Part shown: piece by piece, positions 17,203-26,206 of the stretch
Layout: each line of letters starts with the position of its first letter
Numbering within the stretch: position 1 is the stretch's first letter
DNA from: Catellicoccus marimammalium
GTDB taxonomy: Bacteria > Bacillota > Bacilli > Lactobacillales > Catellicoccaceae
Length of the DNA: 64,000 bases
Assembly: GCF_965139335.1 (NCBI RefSeq)
Contig: NZ_CBCSEL010000002.1
Direction: 5' to 3' (one strand)
Translations under genes and position numbers: made by a program
The notes under the pieces: model-generated
What the model was told of the DNA's origin: nothing
Databases searched by the model: none
Seen by the model: only the letters and a program-made list of their open reading frames with translations

Positions 17203-20200
17203 CTAAGAACGATATTTTTTATATAAAAAGAATAAAATGACCGCACTTGAAACCAAAGCCCATCCCACTAGAATAAATTCTAAAGAAGAACGAGTTCCTG
17301 TTTGAGGTAATTTTCCCTTTTCTTTGCGTTCTTCTTTTGTTGGTTTGGCTGAAGAACTTGTTTTTGGTGGAAAGATTTCTCCTTCTCTTGTACTTTCTGA
17401 TGATGAAGAAGTAGAAGATTCACTTTCTTCTGTTGTACTTGATTCGGTACTATGAGTGGAAGAAGTTGTTTCTGTACTTTCTGTAGATTCCACTGGTTTT
17501 GTTGTTTCTGTTGATTCGATTGGAGTCGTTGTTTCTGTGCTCTCTACAGGAACAGAAGATTCTGTCGCATCTTCTTTTGTCGACTCCGTATCAGAACTTT
17601 CTACTGGCGGAGTCACCGGTGGAACGGGTGGTTTTGGTGGTTTTGTATATGTATTTATAATGACCACTGTGCCATCTTCTCCTACTTTTTGACTCGTTTC
17701 ATAACCTAGTACTTTTGTTACTTCTTTTACTTCATAGTTTACTTTTTTCCCATCTACCTTTTCTGGCAAATGACTCCAAGTATAACTCCATTGGTTCTCT
17801 TCATTTAAGAAAACAGGTTCTCCTTTTTCTTTTCCATCCGCATACAATTGAACTTTAATGGCTTCTGGACGCTTTTTATCTTCATTGTTGTTATCTTCCC
17901 AACGCTTCATCACGGTTAGATGCGTCTCATTTGGCGCATGGGTATTGGTGATGGTCGTGCCTTCAATTTTTCCTGTATAATTTGGAATTTTATCTTCGGT
18001 CACTGTATATTGAATTTCTTTTCCCTCTTCAAATTTTGGTAAATTCGTAAATTCATAAGACCAACGATCACCTGTACCTGTCACTTCTTTTTTCGCCACT
18101 TCTTTTCCGTTGGCATAAAGATGAATCTCAATCGATTCTGGTCTTACTCCATCTTGATTATGATGGTCTTCCCACACTTTTTCCCCTCGAATTTCTGTTG
18201 TTTCTGGTTTTTCTGGTGGTGTGACTGGTGGAGTCACTGGCGGGACAAAAGTATTCACAATAATAAATGAAGTCAGTCCTTCTTTGGTCACTGTACTTGT
18301 ATAATCTTTTGGTATCGATTTTTCCTTGACCGTATAAATGATTTTTTTGCCTGTCTCATTTTCTTTCAATCCTGTCCATTGATAAGACCAGTGATTTTTT
18401 TCATTGAGTTCAATCGCTTCTCCTTGTGGTTTTCCATTAGCATACAATTGTACTTGAATTGAGGAAGGACGTTTATTTTCCGCATTATTATCATCTTTCC
18501 ATTCTTTTTTCACCGAGATCTGAGTTGTCTCTGGTTGATACGTATTTGTAATGGTGGTTCCTTCAATTTTTGTTGTATATTCTGGAACTTTCTCTTCTTT
18601 GATGGAATAATGAATTTCTTTGCCCTCTTTATATTTTGGCAGATTTTTGAAAGAAAATTGCCATTCATTTCCTTCTCCATGTACTAATTGTTTATCTACT
18701 TGAACACCGTCGGCATATAAGAAAACTAAAATCGCCTTGGGACGTTTTTGGTCTTCATTATTATGGTCTTGCCAAATTTTCTTTCCTTTAATCTCAGTTT
18801 GTTCTGGCGCATAAGTATTAGTCAAAACAATCGTGCCATCCGGACGAATGGTTTGGCTAGAAGTATAGCCTGGAACGTTAGAAATTTCTTTGACTTCGTA
18901 ATGAATTTCTTTTCCTGCTTCATTTTGAGGTAAATGATCCCACGTGTAGCTCCATTTATTTTTTTCATCTAAAGTGATAGGAGTACCTTTCTCTTTTCCA
19001 TTCGCATAAAGTTGAACCTGAATCGAGGAAGGACGTTTTCCATCTTGATTTCCTTCATCTTCCCAACGTTTTAATACACTGATATGTGTTTCATTAGGAC
19101 TATGTGTATTGGTAATCGTAGTTCCTTCAATTTGACCTGTGTAATTAGGAATTCGGTCTTCTGTAACGGTATATTGAATTTCTTTCCCATTTTCATATTT
19201 TGGCAGATGGGTAAATTCATAGTTCCATGTATCTCCTGTTCCTGTAATCACTTGAGTAGAAACTTCTTTTCCGTTGGCATACAAGTGAATCATTAATTTC
19301 GCTGGACGTTGTTTATCTTGGTCTTGTCCATCGCGCCAAATTTTCTTACCTTTGATGGAGGTATATTCTACTTCATGACGGTTAGTAATGACAAAGGTAC
19401 CATTCCCTTCATCTGTAATAGAAGTCTCATATCCTGGAATCTTAGAAATTTCTTTGACACTGTAACGAATTTTTTTGCCATCTTTATTTTCATCTAATCC
19501 GTCCCAACTGTAACTCCAATGATTATTTTCATTTAGAGTTACAGGATGACCAACCTTAATCGTATCATTCGCGTACAATTGAACTTGAATCGAAGTTGGA
19601 CGTTTGCCATCTTGATCGTCTTTATCATCCCAAGCTTTTAACACATCAATGCTCGTTTTATTCAGTTTGTGTGTATTCACAATGATACTTTCTTTATTTG
19701 TACTTACATAATTAGGAATTTTATCTTCTCGGACAATGTATTGAATTTTTTTACCGTCTTTATATTTTGGTAAATTTGTAAATTCATACTTCCATTCATC
19801 GCTCACACCCGTCACGACTTTTTGATCTACTTCGACACCATCCGCATATAGACGAACGATAATAGAAGAGGGGCGGACATTATCTTGATTATGATTATCT
19901 TGCCATACTTTTAAGCCCCGAACTTCTGTTTTTTCTGGTTCATGCGTATTGGTAATTAAAAAAGAACGATTTACACGTTCCACTTTTGTGGTGTATCCTG
20001 GAACATTACTTACTTCTTTAACGGTATATTCAATTTTTTGTCCATTTTCTTTTGTTGGTAAATCTTTCCAAGTGTAAAACCAATGATTACTGTCATTTAA
20101 AACTACTTTTTCTCCTTTTGGTTTTCCATTGGCATATAATTGTACCTCGATGAACTCTGGACGAATTCCATCTTGGTCATTGGCATCGATCCATTGTTTT

Positions 20201-21264
20201 TTAACATTCAGTTCAGTTTTACTGGTCGGAGTATCTCCACCACCACTACCGCCAAGATAAACATTGTCGATGGAAATATTACTATTGTCTGTAGTTGGTT
20301 GATTATCATAAAACTTCTTGTAAGTAGCTTTTGATTGGTTCTCAAATTCTTTTTGTGATAAATCAGTAATCTTTGTACGATAACGTACTGTTACGGTCGT
20401 ATAGCGAATTTTATCTTGATTAATAGTGATTTTGAAATGATTTTTATCTCCATCGATTAACTCGATTTTCCCATATCCTTTTTCGACGAATTCTTGAGGG
20501 GTTAGTGTGCAGTTATGAGCACTATCTGAATTCATCGTACTATCTAGATAAATTTCACATTTATCCCATAGCATCTCTTGACCTGAACCAATTTGGTCTT
20601 CAATCACAATATCAGAAGAAAGATAGTCTTTATTTAAATTCGCATTTAGCCAATAAGTTACCTCATGATTAGCATCTTTTTCAATGGTCCCTGTCTTATA
20701 ATAAAACGGATATTTACCTCCTCCAGGTCCAACCGTCTCTGAAGGTTGGATCGTAACTGATGGTGGAGTAATTCCAGAAATACCAAAATCACTAGTAATC
20801 GTTACTGGACGTCCTTCGGTTCCATCTTTTCCTGTTTTATTATTTGCAGTACAAGTAAATTCAAAATTTCCATGTACATGGTCTAGTTTTTCAACTTCAT
20901 CAGTGAAAGTCACTTGCACCTGACCATTAGAAATTACTACTCGGCCAATGGTTTTACCATCAGACGTTCTTAAATCATAACTATGGTTATACGCCTCTAG
21001 TGCACCACTACTATCATTGGGTAATTGTAAAGTAAGGGTGTCCCCAGGTTTGATTTGTTGCGAAGATTTCTCAGAGAAAGAAACCTCAACTTTGACATTA
21101 CTTCCATCTTGTACATCATGGGGTTCGATGGTGATGGAATCAATAATCCCTGAAGCATTTAGATTAGTCCTTGTTTGTGCAAAGACAAAGGGGGTACTAA
21201 GAGGTAAAACATTAATAACTACTAACAATATAGACAAAAAACAACACAAAATTTTCTTTTTCAT
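17203..21264 (-). CDS. giant LPXTG adhesin with nine Cna_B repeats
   Basis: 1353-aa wall-anchored surface protein. Residues 1-30 are a signal peptide. About 35-340 form a Cna-type ligand-binding region of Ig-like folds (for example DSITIEPHDVQDGSNVKVEV). From about 350 to 1240 come nine Cna_B domains in an alternating pattern: odd repeats begin with V-x-K-x-W, even repeats with G-x-K-x-W. Each holds the Lys, the Glu of YTVKE-like strands and the Asn of ITNTH, the usual isopeptide triad. A Pro linker separates repeats 7 and 8. A Ser/Thr-rich stalk precedes LPQTG (about 1319), a hydrophobic helix and a KKYRS tail. The ligand is unknown. The ATG follows a GAGGAAAAGGAA purine tract. Confidence 0.93.
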   Translation of the reverse strand: MKKKILCCFLSILLVVINVLPLSTPFVFAQTRTNLNASGIIDSITIEPHDVQDGSNVKVEVSFSEKSSQQIKPGDTLTLQLPNDSSGALEAYNHSYDLRTSDGKTIGRVVISNGQVQVTFTDEVEKLDHVHGNFEFTCTANNKTGKDGTEGRPVTITSDFGISGITPPSVTIQPSETVGPGGGKYPFYYKTGTIEKDANHEVTYWLNANLNKDYLSSDIVIEDQIGSGQEMLWDKCEIYLDSTMNSDSAHNCTLTPQEFVEKGYGKIELIDGDKNHFKITINQDKIRYTTVTVRYRTKITDLSQKEFENQSKATYKKFYDNQPTTDNSNISIDNVYLGGSGGGDTPTSKTELNVKKQWIDANDQDGIRPEFIEVQLYANGKPKGEKVVLNDSNHWFYTWKDLPTKENGQKIEYTVKEVSNVPGYTTKVERVNRSFLITNTHEPEKTEVRGLKVWQDNHNQDNVRPSSIIVRLYADGVEVDQKVVTGVSDEWKYEFTNLPKYKDGKKIQYIVREDKIPNYVSTNKESIIVNTHKLNKTSIDVLKAWDDKDDQDGKRPTSIQVQLYANDTIKVGHPVTLNENNHWSYSWDGLDENKDGKKIRYSVKEISKIPGYETSITDEGNGTFVITNRHEVEYTSIKGKKIWRDGQDQDKQRPAKLMIHLYANGKEVSTQVITGTGDTWNYEFTHLPKYENGKEIQYTVTEDRIPNYTGQIEGTTITNTHSPNETHISVLKRWEDEGNQDGKRPSSIQVQLYANGKEKGTPITLDEKNKWSYTWDHLPQNEAGKEIHYEVKEISNVPGYTSSQTIRPDGTIVLTNTYAPEQTEIKGKKIWQDHNNEDQKRPKAILVFLYADGVQVDKQLVHGEGNEWQFSFKNLPKYKEGKEIHYSIKEEKVPEYTTKIEGTTITNTYQPETTQISVKKEWKDDNNAENKRPSSIQVQLYANGKPQGEAIELNEKNHWSYQWTGLKENETGKKIIYTVKEKSIPKDYTSTVTKEGLTSFIIVNTFVPPVTPPVTPPEKPETTEIRGEKVWEDHHNQDGVRPESIEIHLYANGKEVAKKEVTGTGDRWSYEFTNLPKFEEGKEIQYTVTEDKIPNYTGKIEGTTITNTHAPNETHLTVMKRWEDNNNEDKKRPEAIKVQLYADGKEKGEPVFLNEENQWSYTWSHLPEKVDGKKVNYEVKEVTKVLGYETSQKVGEDGTVVIINTYTKPPKPPVPPVTPPVESSDTESTKEDATESSVPVESTETTTPIESTETTKPVESTESTETTSSTHSTESSTTEESESSTSSSSESTREGEIFPPKTSSSAKPTKEERKEKGKLPQTGTRSSLEFILVGWALVSSAVILFFLYKKYRS

Positions 21265-21454
21265 ATTCCTTTTCCTCTATTCCACTTAATCTATATTTTC
21301 CCCTTCATTGTATAGCAAATAACTTAACATTGTATTCTCTATTAAAAAAAATTTATTTTTTTTCAGTTTCTACCCAAAAAATCTTATCTTTGATTCGTTT
21401 ATATATAAGTGAAAGCGCCCGGGAGCTTCAATCAACATAAAGGAGCGATTAAAA

Positions 21455-21673
21455 ATGTCAAATTTTGAAAAAGCAAATGTCATTTATCATTTCAGTTATG
21501 TAGCAGATCCTGAGAAAAAAGTGCACGTCTCTGTGCCTTATTTAACAGAAAAAGCCAGTGATGAAAATATTCATCGTTTTGGTAAAGCAATCCATCAATT
21601 GATGAAGGAAGATTTACAATATGATGGAGCTAGCCGTGAAATTTATGAACTCGTTCCAGAAAAAGAAGCATAG
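21455..21673 (+). CDS. small conserved protein, DUF1659-like
   Basis: 72-aa acidic/basic soluble protein (MSNFEKANVIYHFSYVADP...). Size and pairing with the next gene fit the DUF1659/DUF2922 pair found in many Firmicutes, whose function is unknown. The start has AAGGAGCG upstream. It is read away from the Cna_B adhesin. The family call is by gene pairing and general sequence resemblance, so it is moderate. Confidence 0.7.
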   Translation: MSNFEKANVIYHFSYVADPEKKVHVSVPYLTEKASDENIHRFGKAIHQLMKEDLQYDGASREIYELVPEKEA

Positions 21674-21697
21674 TACCATTTGAAGGAGGTTTTTCTC

Positions 21698-21928
21698 ATG
21701 GAAGTCAAAGATCGTGATTTAGTATTAACTTTTGTTACTAGTGAAAATAAAATGCAACATTTCCGTCCTCGTTACTTTAAAGAAGGATTGAAAAAAGCAG
21801 AAGTCGACCGCGCGATGCAAGAAATGGCGGCAGTGAAAGGAACTTTCCAAAAAGGAAAAGAAGTACTCTTCTTACAACCAAAAGATGCCAAATATCAAAT
21901 GGTAACAGAAGAAGAAATTACAGAATAA
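21698..21928 (+). CDS. small conserved protein, DUF2922-like
   Basis: 76-aa protein whose N-terminus MEVKDRDLVLTFVTSENKMQ has the LxLxFxT pattern of DUF2922. I place the start at ATG 21698 because GAAGGAGGT lies 9 nt upstream; the frame also opens at 21680, inside the ribosome-binding region. It follows the DUF1659-like gene by 24 nt and ends at a strong terminator, so the two form a small two-gene operon. Function unknown. Confidence 0.72.
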   Translation: MEVKDRDLVLTFVTSENKMQHFRPRYFKEGLKKAEVDRAMQEMAAVKGTFQKGKEVLFLQPKDAKYQMVTEEEITE

Positions 21929-21933
21929 TAGTA

Positions 21934-21962
21934 AAAGAGAGCTGAATTTCAGCTCTCTTTTT
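21934..21962. terminator. bidirectional intrinsic terminator
   Basis: AAGAGAGCTGA / TCAGCTCTCTT stem with A and T runs on the two sides, between the DUF2922-like gene (plus) and the zinc-ribbon gene (minus). It can serve both convergent genes. Confidence 0.85.
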
Positions 21963-21979
21963 ATGTGTTTATTTACTTA

Positions 21980-23479
21980 CTAGCCATTAATTCCTGCATT
22001 TGCTAATTCTTCATCACCTAAACCCATCAATTTCTTTTCAGCCGTTCCGTCTTCTACATCTTGGTAAGTACATTTTCCACCAATAAATTGTCCGTTATGT
22101 GCAGTAAATCTTTCTACGGAACCATCTGGATAGATGGTAGTATGACCACGAATCGCTCCACCATTATTTACAGAATAAAAATAAGTATATGTTCCATCAG
22201 AATTTTCTTTCCATTTAGAGCTCATTTCTCCAGGTATAGGCTCTCCATTTTTTCCCATTCCTGGTGCATCTGGATATGGCTCTGTTCCTTCCTCACAATC
22301 CCTATTTAAAGCTTTTTTATAAATTTCCTTGGCATCTTCTAAAGAATTAACGACATTTTTCGCTTTCTTTGGTGCCTCAGGTGCTTTTCCTGTTTTTACA
22401 ATTTCCGCAAAAGCAGAAGGCAAAGCTTCATTTTTAGTGGGCACAAAATTAATCGCTGGCCCTTTTTTGGTTTCCCCAATCGCTGCAGGTAGAGTCGCTA
22501 CTAATACTTCTGGTTTATTATCATGTAAAACAAAAAGATAACGATATTTTTTCGCATTTTCACTTACCCCAGAGTAAGCCGCAACCACTTGATAGCCTTG
22601 CTTACTTGGCTTAACAATAGATACATCTACAAATTTTCCTTCAATAGAAAGTAATGCATCCTCTTTTCCATCTAAATGATTTGTAATCGTTACATCTTTC
22701 ATTTCGATGATGCCATCTTCATCTGGGTCTACGGGAGCTTCAGTATATTCTTGCCCCATTGCTTTTTGCCATTTTTCCATATAATCATGCAATTCCACTT
22801 GTTTATTCCCAAGTTCTAAAACAGGGTCTTTTTCTTCTTTTTTCTCTTCTTTGTCTTCACCTGACACTTTGATTTCCTTGGCTTGCTTTTCAATTTCTGA
22901 AGTTTTTCCCTCTTCTTCGATTTTTTTAGCTAAATCTGCAATGGTAATCGTTGCGAATGGTTTTTCTGGTACTCCTTCAGCGACAGAATAGCGACTATAA
23001 AGATAAATCGTATGTTTATCTTTAGAAATCACATAACCAGAAAAATTATTTCTTTCCTCTTTTGCTTTAAAAGCATAATAATATCCATCGCCTTTTTCTG
23101 TATTTTGACATCTAGGATCCATTTTCCACTGTTCTACAGCGGTTGTTTTTAATTTCCAATTATCCCATCCTTCATTGTTTTGAGTAGTACTTCCATACCA
23201 AGAAACAGCCGCAGCTAGAAACGTTGGATTTTCTACCAATTTTTTCTCTAAAGATTCCTCTTCTTTTGACGCTACTGTTTCTTGTTTTGGTTCTCCCTCG
23301 GTTATGTCTTTTGCGTCATCATTTTGAGCAAAAAACCAAATTCCTCCTCCTAATAAAACAACAACGACACCACCAATCGTCCAAGGAACCCATTTTTTGG
23401 CCTTTACTTTTGCGCCACATTCAGAACAAAATTCTGCGCCATCGCGCAATTCTGTCCCACATTTTTTACATTTCTTCAT
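21980..23479 (-). CDS. zinc-ribbon membrane protein with DUF4767-like extracellular region
   Basis: 499 aa. Cysteines C4, C7, C18 and C21 form a cytoplasmic zinc ribbon (MKKCKKCGTELRDGAEFCSECG), residues about 31-50 a single transmembrane helix, and the rest is predicted to lie outside the membrane. The first extracellular part (FLAAAVSWYG) is shared with the two neighbouring proteins. The middle segment LHDYMEKWQKAMGQEY and GYQVVAAYSGVSENAKKYRY resembles DUF4767. The C-terminal domain (GAIRGHTTIYPDGSVERFTAHNG) is unique to this member. Function unknown; possibly sensing or envelope maintenance. Confidence 0.75.
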   Translation of the reverse strand: MKKCKKCGTELRDGAEFCSECGAKVKAKKWVPWTIGGVVVVLLGGGIWFFAQNDDAKDITEGEPKQETVASKEEESLEKKLVENPTFLAAAVSWYGSTTQNNEGWDNWKLKTTAVEQWKMDPRCQNTEKGDGYYYAFKAKEERNNFSGYVISKDKHTIYLYSRYSVAEGVPEKPFATITIADLAKKIEEEGKTSEIEKQAKEIKVSGEDKEEKKEEKDPVLELGNKQVELHDYMEKWQKAMGQEYTEAPVDPDEDGIIEMKDVTITNHLDGKEDALLSIEGKFVDVSIVKPSKQGYQVVAAYSGVSENAKKYRYLFVLHDNKPEVLVATLPAAIGETKKGPAINFVPTKNEALPSAFAEIVKTGKAPEAPKKAKNVVNSLEDAKEIYKKALNRDCEEGTEPYPDAPGMGKNGEPIPGEMSSKWKENSDGTYTYFYSVNNGGAIRGHTTIYPDGSVERFTAHNGQFIGGKCTYQDVEDGTAEKKLMGLGDEELANAGING

Positions 23480-23497
23480 TTTCTTCCCTTCTTTTCA

Positions 23498-24250
23498 CTA
23501 TCCATTAATCGTCATTCGTTGTACTAAATTTTGATATTCTTCTGTTTTCCCTTGTGTATTGATAAACGTAGCGAGTTCATCTACAGATACTTTATCTTCT
23601 GGGTTTCTTGGCTCCATATAAGAGTTTCCATCATCATCCACTGTAGGAACTCCACCTGTAGTGTAAAAATACATTTTTTGGCCATCTTCACTAGGAACAA
23701 ACATTGGACTGCCTCCTGCACCTACCACTTGTTTATTTTCAAAGACATATCCATAACTTCCACCTTCATTGAAATATTCTGGTTTCGCCTCTTTTGTTCC
23801 TTTTGCTTTGTATGCATAATCATTACCATTCCAAAGACTTCCTGGTGGATTCTCTTTGACATATAAAATACTTGCCGCAAGTAAATTACGTACGTTGCTT
23901 CCAATTTCTTCTCCTGTCACTTGCGTTTCTTTTTCCTCGGTTGTAGATTCTGTCACTTCTGTAGTCGATGGTGTTGTACTTTCTTTTTCTTTTGTACTAG
24001 AAGAAGATTGAACACTTGAGACTGAAGAAATACTTTCTTGATGCTCTTTTGAATGATCTTCTTTAGGTTTCATTAAAAAATAAAAACCAAAGAGAAGTAA
24101 TAAAAGAAGGAAAAGAATCACAATGATAATCATTCCTCTTTTCTTTTTTGGTTTTTTTGATGGTTCATTTTCGTTTAAATTTTTACCACATCGGTCACAA
24201 AACTTAGCATTTTCTTTCGTTTCATGACCACAATTTGGACAAAAACTCAT
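23498..24250 (-). CDS. short zinc-ribbon membrane protein
   Basis: 250 aa. The zinc ribbon (C4, C7, C18, C21; MSFCPNCGHETKENAKFCDRCG) is followed by a basic stretch, a strongly hydrophobic helix (about 40-58), a Ser/Thr/Glu-rich linker and a small extracellular domain. That domain keeps elements of the larger neighbours (NLLAASILYVKEN for FLAAAVSWYG; a final QRMTING). It lacks the DUF4767-like segment. It is upstream of the 499-aa gene with an 18-nt gap, so the two are likely cotranscribed. Function unknown. Confidence 0.7.
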   Translation of the reverse strand: MSFCPNCGHETKENAKFCDRCGKNLNENEPSKKPKKKRGMIIIVILFLLLLLLFGFYFLMKPKEDHSKEHQESISSVSSVQSSSSTKEKESTTPSTTEVTESTTEEKETQVTGEEIGSNVRNLLAASILYVKENPPGSLWNGNDYAYKAKGTKEAKPEYFNEGGSYGYVFENKQVVGAGGSPMFVPSEDGQKMYFYTTGGVPTVDDDGNSYMEPRNPEDKVSVDELATFINTQGKTEEYQNLVQRMTING

Positions 24251-24439
24251 CTTTTTTCTCCTTTAATCATAGATATTCATAGAACTATAATAAAAAATCG
24301 AAGATTCCACTATAATTTTTATTTGAAAAATTCTCTTCTTTATTAAGAAATAAAAGAACTCCTTCAAGCATAAAAACTCAGACACAAAAAGAAAAAAGAG
24401 TTAAACTAAAGAAAAATACAGACAAAGGACGGATTAACG

Positions 24440-24649
24440 ATGGGCGCAATTTTTATTTTTATTCTTTTCTCTTTTATCATTTTTTTGCTAGGGCGTTTTT
24501 GTATGTTATTTTGCATCCACTTTTTTGAATTTTTAGTTTCCAAAAACAAAACATGGACCCGTTTCAAAAACATGGTCTTTTGTACTTTTTGGCAGACCCT
24601 ATGCATTTTTCGTAAAGCAGATCAATTCCCTTGGAAAGAAAACCAATAA
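24440..24649 (+). CDS. possible small hydrophobic membrane protein
   Basis: 69 codons: a long hydrophobic N-terminus (GAIFIFILFSFIIFLLGRFCMLFCI) followed by a basic, aromatic tail. AAAGGA lies 12 nt before the ATG and a terminator that can act on this strand follows immediately. No homology is recognised. A minus-strand frame across the same DNA looks less protein-like. It may be chance, but the start signal, composition and terminator fit a real gene. Confidence 0.4.
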   Translation: MGAIFIFILFSFIIFLLGRFCMLFCIHFFEFLVSKNKTWTRFKNMVFCTFWQTLCIFRKADQFPWKENQ

Positions 24650-24652
24650 TAA

Positions 24653-24680
24653 AAAAGACGAGGAATACTCCTCGTCTTTT
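24653..24680. terminator. bidirectional intrinsic terminator
   Basis: AAAAGACGAGG / CTCCTCGTCTTTT stem with a short AATA loop, between the possible small plus-strand gene and the 422-aa zinc-ribbon gene on the minus strand. Confidence 0.85.
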
Positions 24681-25949
24681 CTAGTTTGCATAAGTAGTTT
24701 CAATAATGACAGATTCATCGATAGAAGAACCATCTTCATCTATCGTTTCTTTCACTTCTACTTCTTCTTCTACTTCTGTTGTGTCTTTTGTATCTACAGA
24801 TTTTTCTTTTGTCTTTGTTTTCTCTTCATCCATCAAGTCTGTAAAAGCATCGATCAAGGCTTTATCTTGCGTTGGAACAAAGTTCATCGCATCTCCACGA
24901 GCAGTATCTCCTACAGCCTCTGGTAAATGAGCGACATAGACTTCTGGTTTGCCATCATGAAGAACAAATAGGTAGCGATATCCTTTCGCATTTTCACTTG
25001 TGCCATAATAAGCACCAATCACTTGGTAGCCAGAAGAAGTTTCTTGCATAGAAACATCCGCAAATTTTCCTTCCATAGATAATAAGCAATCGTTCTTATC
25101 TTCAATCTTATTCACAATTTTTTGATCTTTAAATTGAATACTTTCCGCTTTTGGATCTAATGTCGCAGGTTCATACATTTGATCAACCGTTTTTTGCCAT
25201 TTTTCCATAACTTCATTCAATAATTTTTGTTGTTCTGTTTCTCTTGGCTCTGCTTTTTCTTTTTTCTTCGCTTTTTTCTTTGGTTTTTCTTTCTTCTTAG
25301 CTTCAATAAATTCTAATTGATTACTATATTCTGTTACTGCAGTCACTACTTTGTCTTCTGACATTTTTTCAGCTAATTTATCCAAGGAAATCGTTGCCAT
25401 TGGCGTTACTTTTGCATCTTTTGGATATTCAGAATATAGATTTACTTCTTTTCCACCATCGGTTAATACATACCCTTGTCCTTGTTTTTTCGGTAATTCA
25501 TAAGTGCAATAGAAGTCTGCTTTTGCGGCTTTTTTCGCTTTTTCATCTAAAGGAATTTCACGCACTTTTAAGTCTTTTTGGTGCCAGTTAGACCATTTTG
25601 CCTCTCCTTCAACGGTTGTTCCATACCATGAAACAGAAGCAGCTAAAAAGGCTGGATTTTCTGCAAATTGAGCTTCAATAGTTTTTGGTGGAACTACATT
25701 TTTATCTTTTTTAATAACGTCTTTCTTTTGTTCTTGTTTTGGTTCATTTTTCGCAGGTGTTTTTGGTTTTTCTTCATTTTTCATAAACCACCATAGTCCG
25801 CCACCTAATAAAAGAACGACGACCGTAATCGCAATAACAATAATCCATTCTTGTTTTGGATCTTTGGAACTTTTTACTTTTTCGCCACATTCCGGACAAA
25901 ATTCGGTTTCATCACGTAATTCAGTATGACAATTCTTACATTTCTTCAT
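24681..25949 (-). CDS. zinc-ribbon membrane protein, paralogue with DUF4767-like region
   Basis: 422-aa paralogue of the 499-aa gene: same cysteine spacing (C4, C7, C18, C21), a transmembrane helix at about 35-55, a Lys/Pro-rich linker, the FLAASVSWYGTTVEGEAKW segment and the WQKTVDQMYEPATLDP / SSGYQVIGAYYGTSENAKGY DUF4767-like region. It ends with an acidic Ser/Thr tail rather than the extra domain. The start has AGGAAG upstream. The similarity with its neighbour is high enough to suggest local duplication. Function unknown. Confidence 0.75.
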   Translation of the reverse strand: MKKCKNCHTELRDETEFCPECGEKVKSSKDPKQEWIIVIAITVVVLLLGGGLWWFMKNEEKPKTPAKNEPKQEQKKDVIKKDKNVVPPKTIEAQFAENPAFLAASVSWYGTTVEGEAKWSNWHQKDLKVREIPLDEKAKKAAKADFYCTYELPKKQGQGYVLTDGGKEVNLYSEYPKDAKVTPMATISLDKLAEKMSEDKVVTAVTEYSNQLEFIEAKKKEKPKKKAKKKEKAEPRETEQQKLLNEVMEKWQKTVDQMYEPATLDPKAESIQFKDQKIVNKIEDKNDCLLSMEGKFADVSMQETSSGYQVIGAYYGTSENAKGYRYLFVLHDGKPEVYVAHLPEAVGDTARGDAMNFVPTQDKALIDAFTDLMDEEKTKTKEKSVDTKDTTEVEEEVEVKETIDEDGSSIDESVIIETTYAN

Positions 25950-26153
25950 TTTATCTTCCTAAAGAACGCTTCATCTTTTCTATACGTAAAAGGAATCATA
26001 ATCGTTCTTCTGTTTCTCCTTTTTTTACTTTCTATAACAAGTATAATTATACACAATATCTAAGAAAGATAGTATGTATTCTTGAAAGATTTCTTTCTTT
26101 TTCGCAAAAAAGAACAAAATATTTTTTGGCTTCAATCTATATTCTTCTAAAAG
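25950..26153. other. non-coding gap upstream of the 422-aa gene
   Basis: AT-rich spacer that must hold the promoter of the minus-strand zinc-ribbon gene. I see no convincing gene or strong promoter pair in it. Confidence 0.4.
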
Positions 26154-26183
26154 AAAAAGAGATAGGAATTTCCTATCTCTTTT
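26154..26183 (-). terminator. intrinsic terminator of the SEC10/PgrA-like gene
   Basis: AGAGATAGGAA / TTCCTATCTCT stem flanked by A and T runs, 24 nt after the stop of the minus-strand CAP-domain gene. Confidence 0.85.
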
Positions 26184-26206
26184 GTTACTGATAATAATAA
26201 ACTCTC

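Noticed and set aside
24406..24606. Minus-strand 66-codon frame
   Set aside because: No ribosome site, odd Lys-rich composition, and it lies opposite a more plausible hydrophobic plus-strand ORF.
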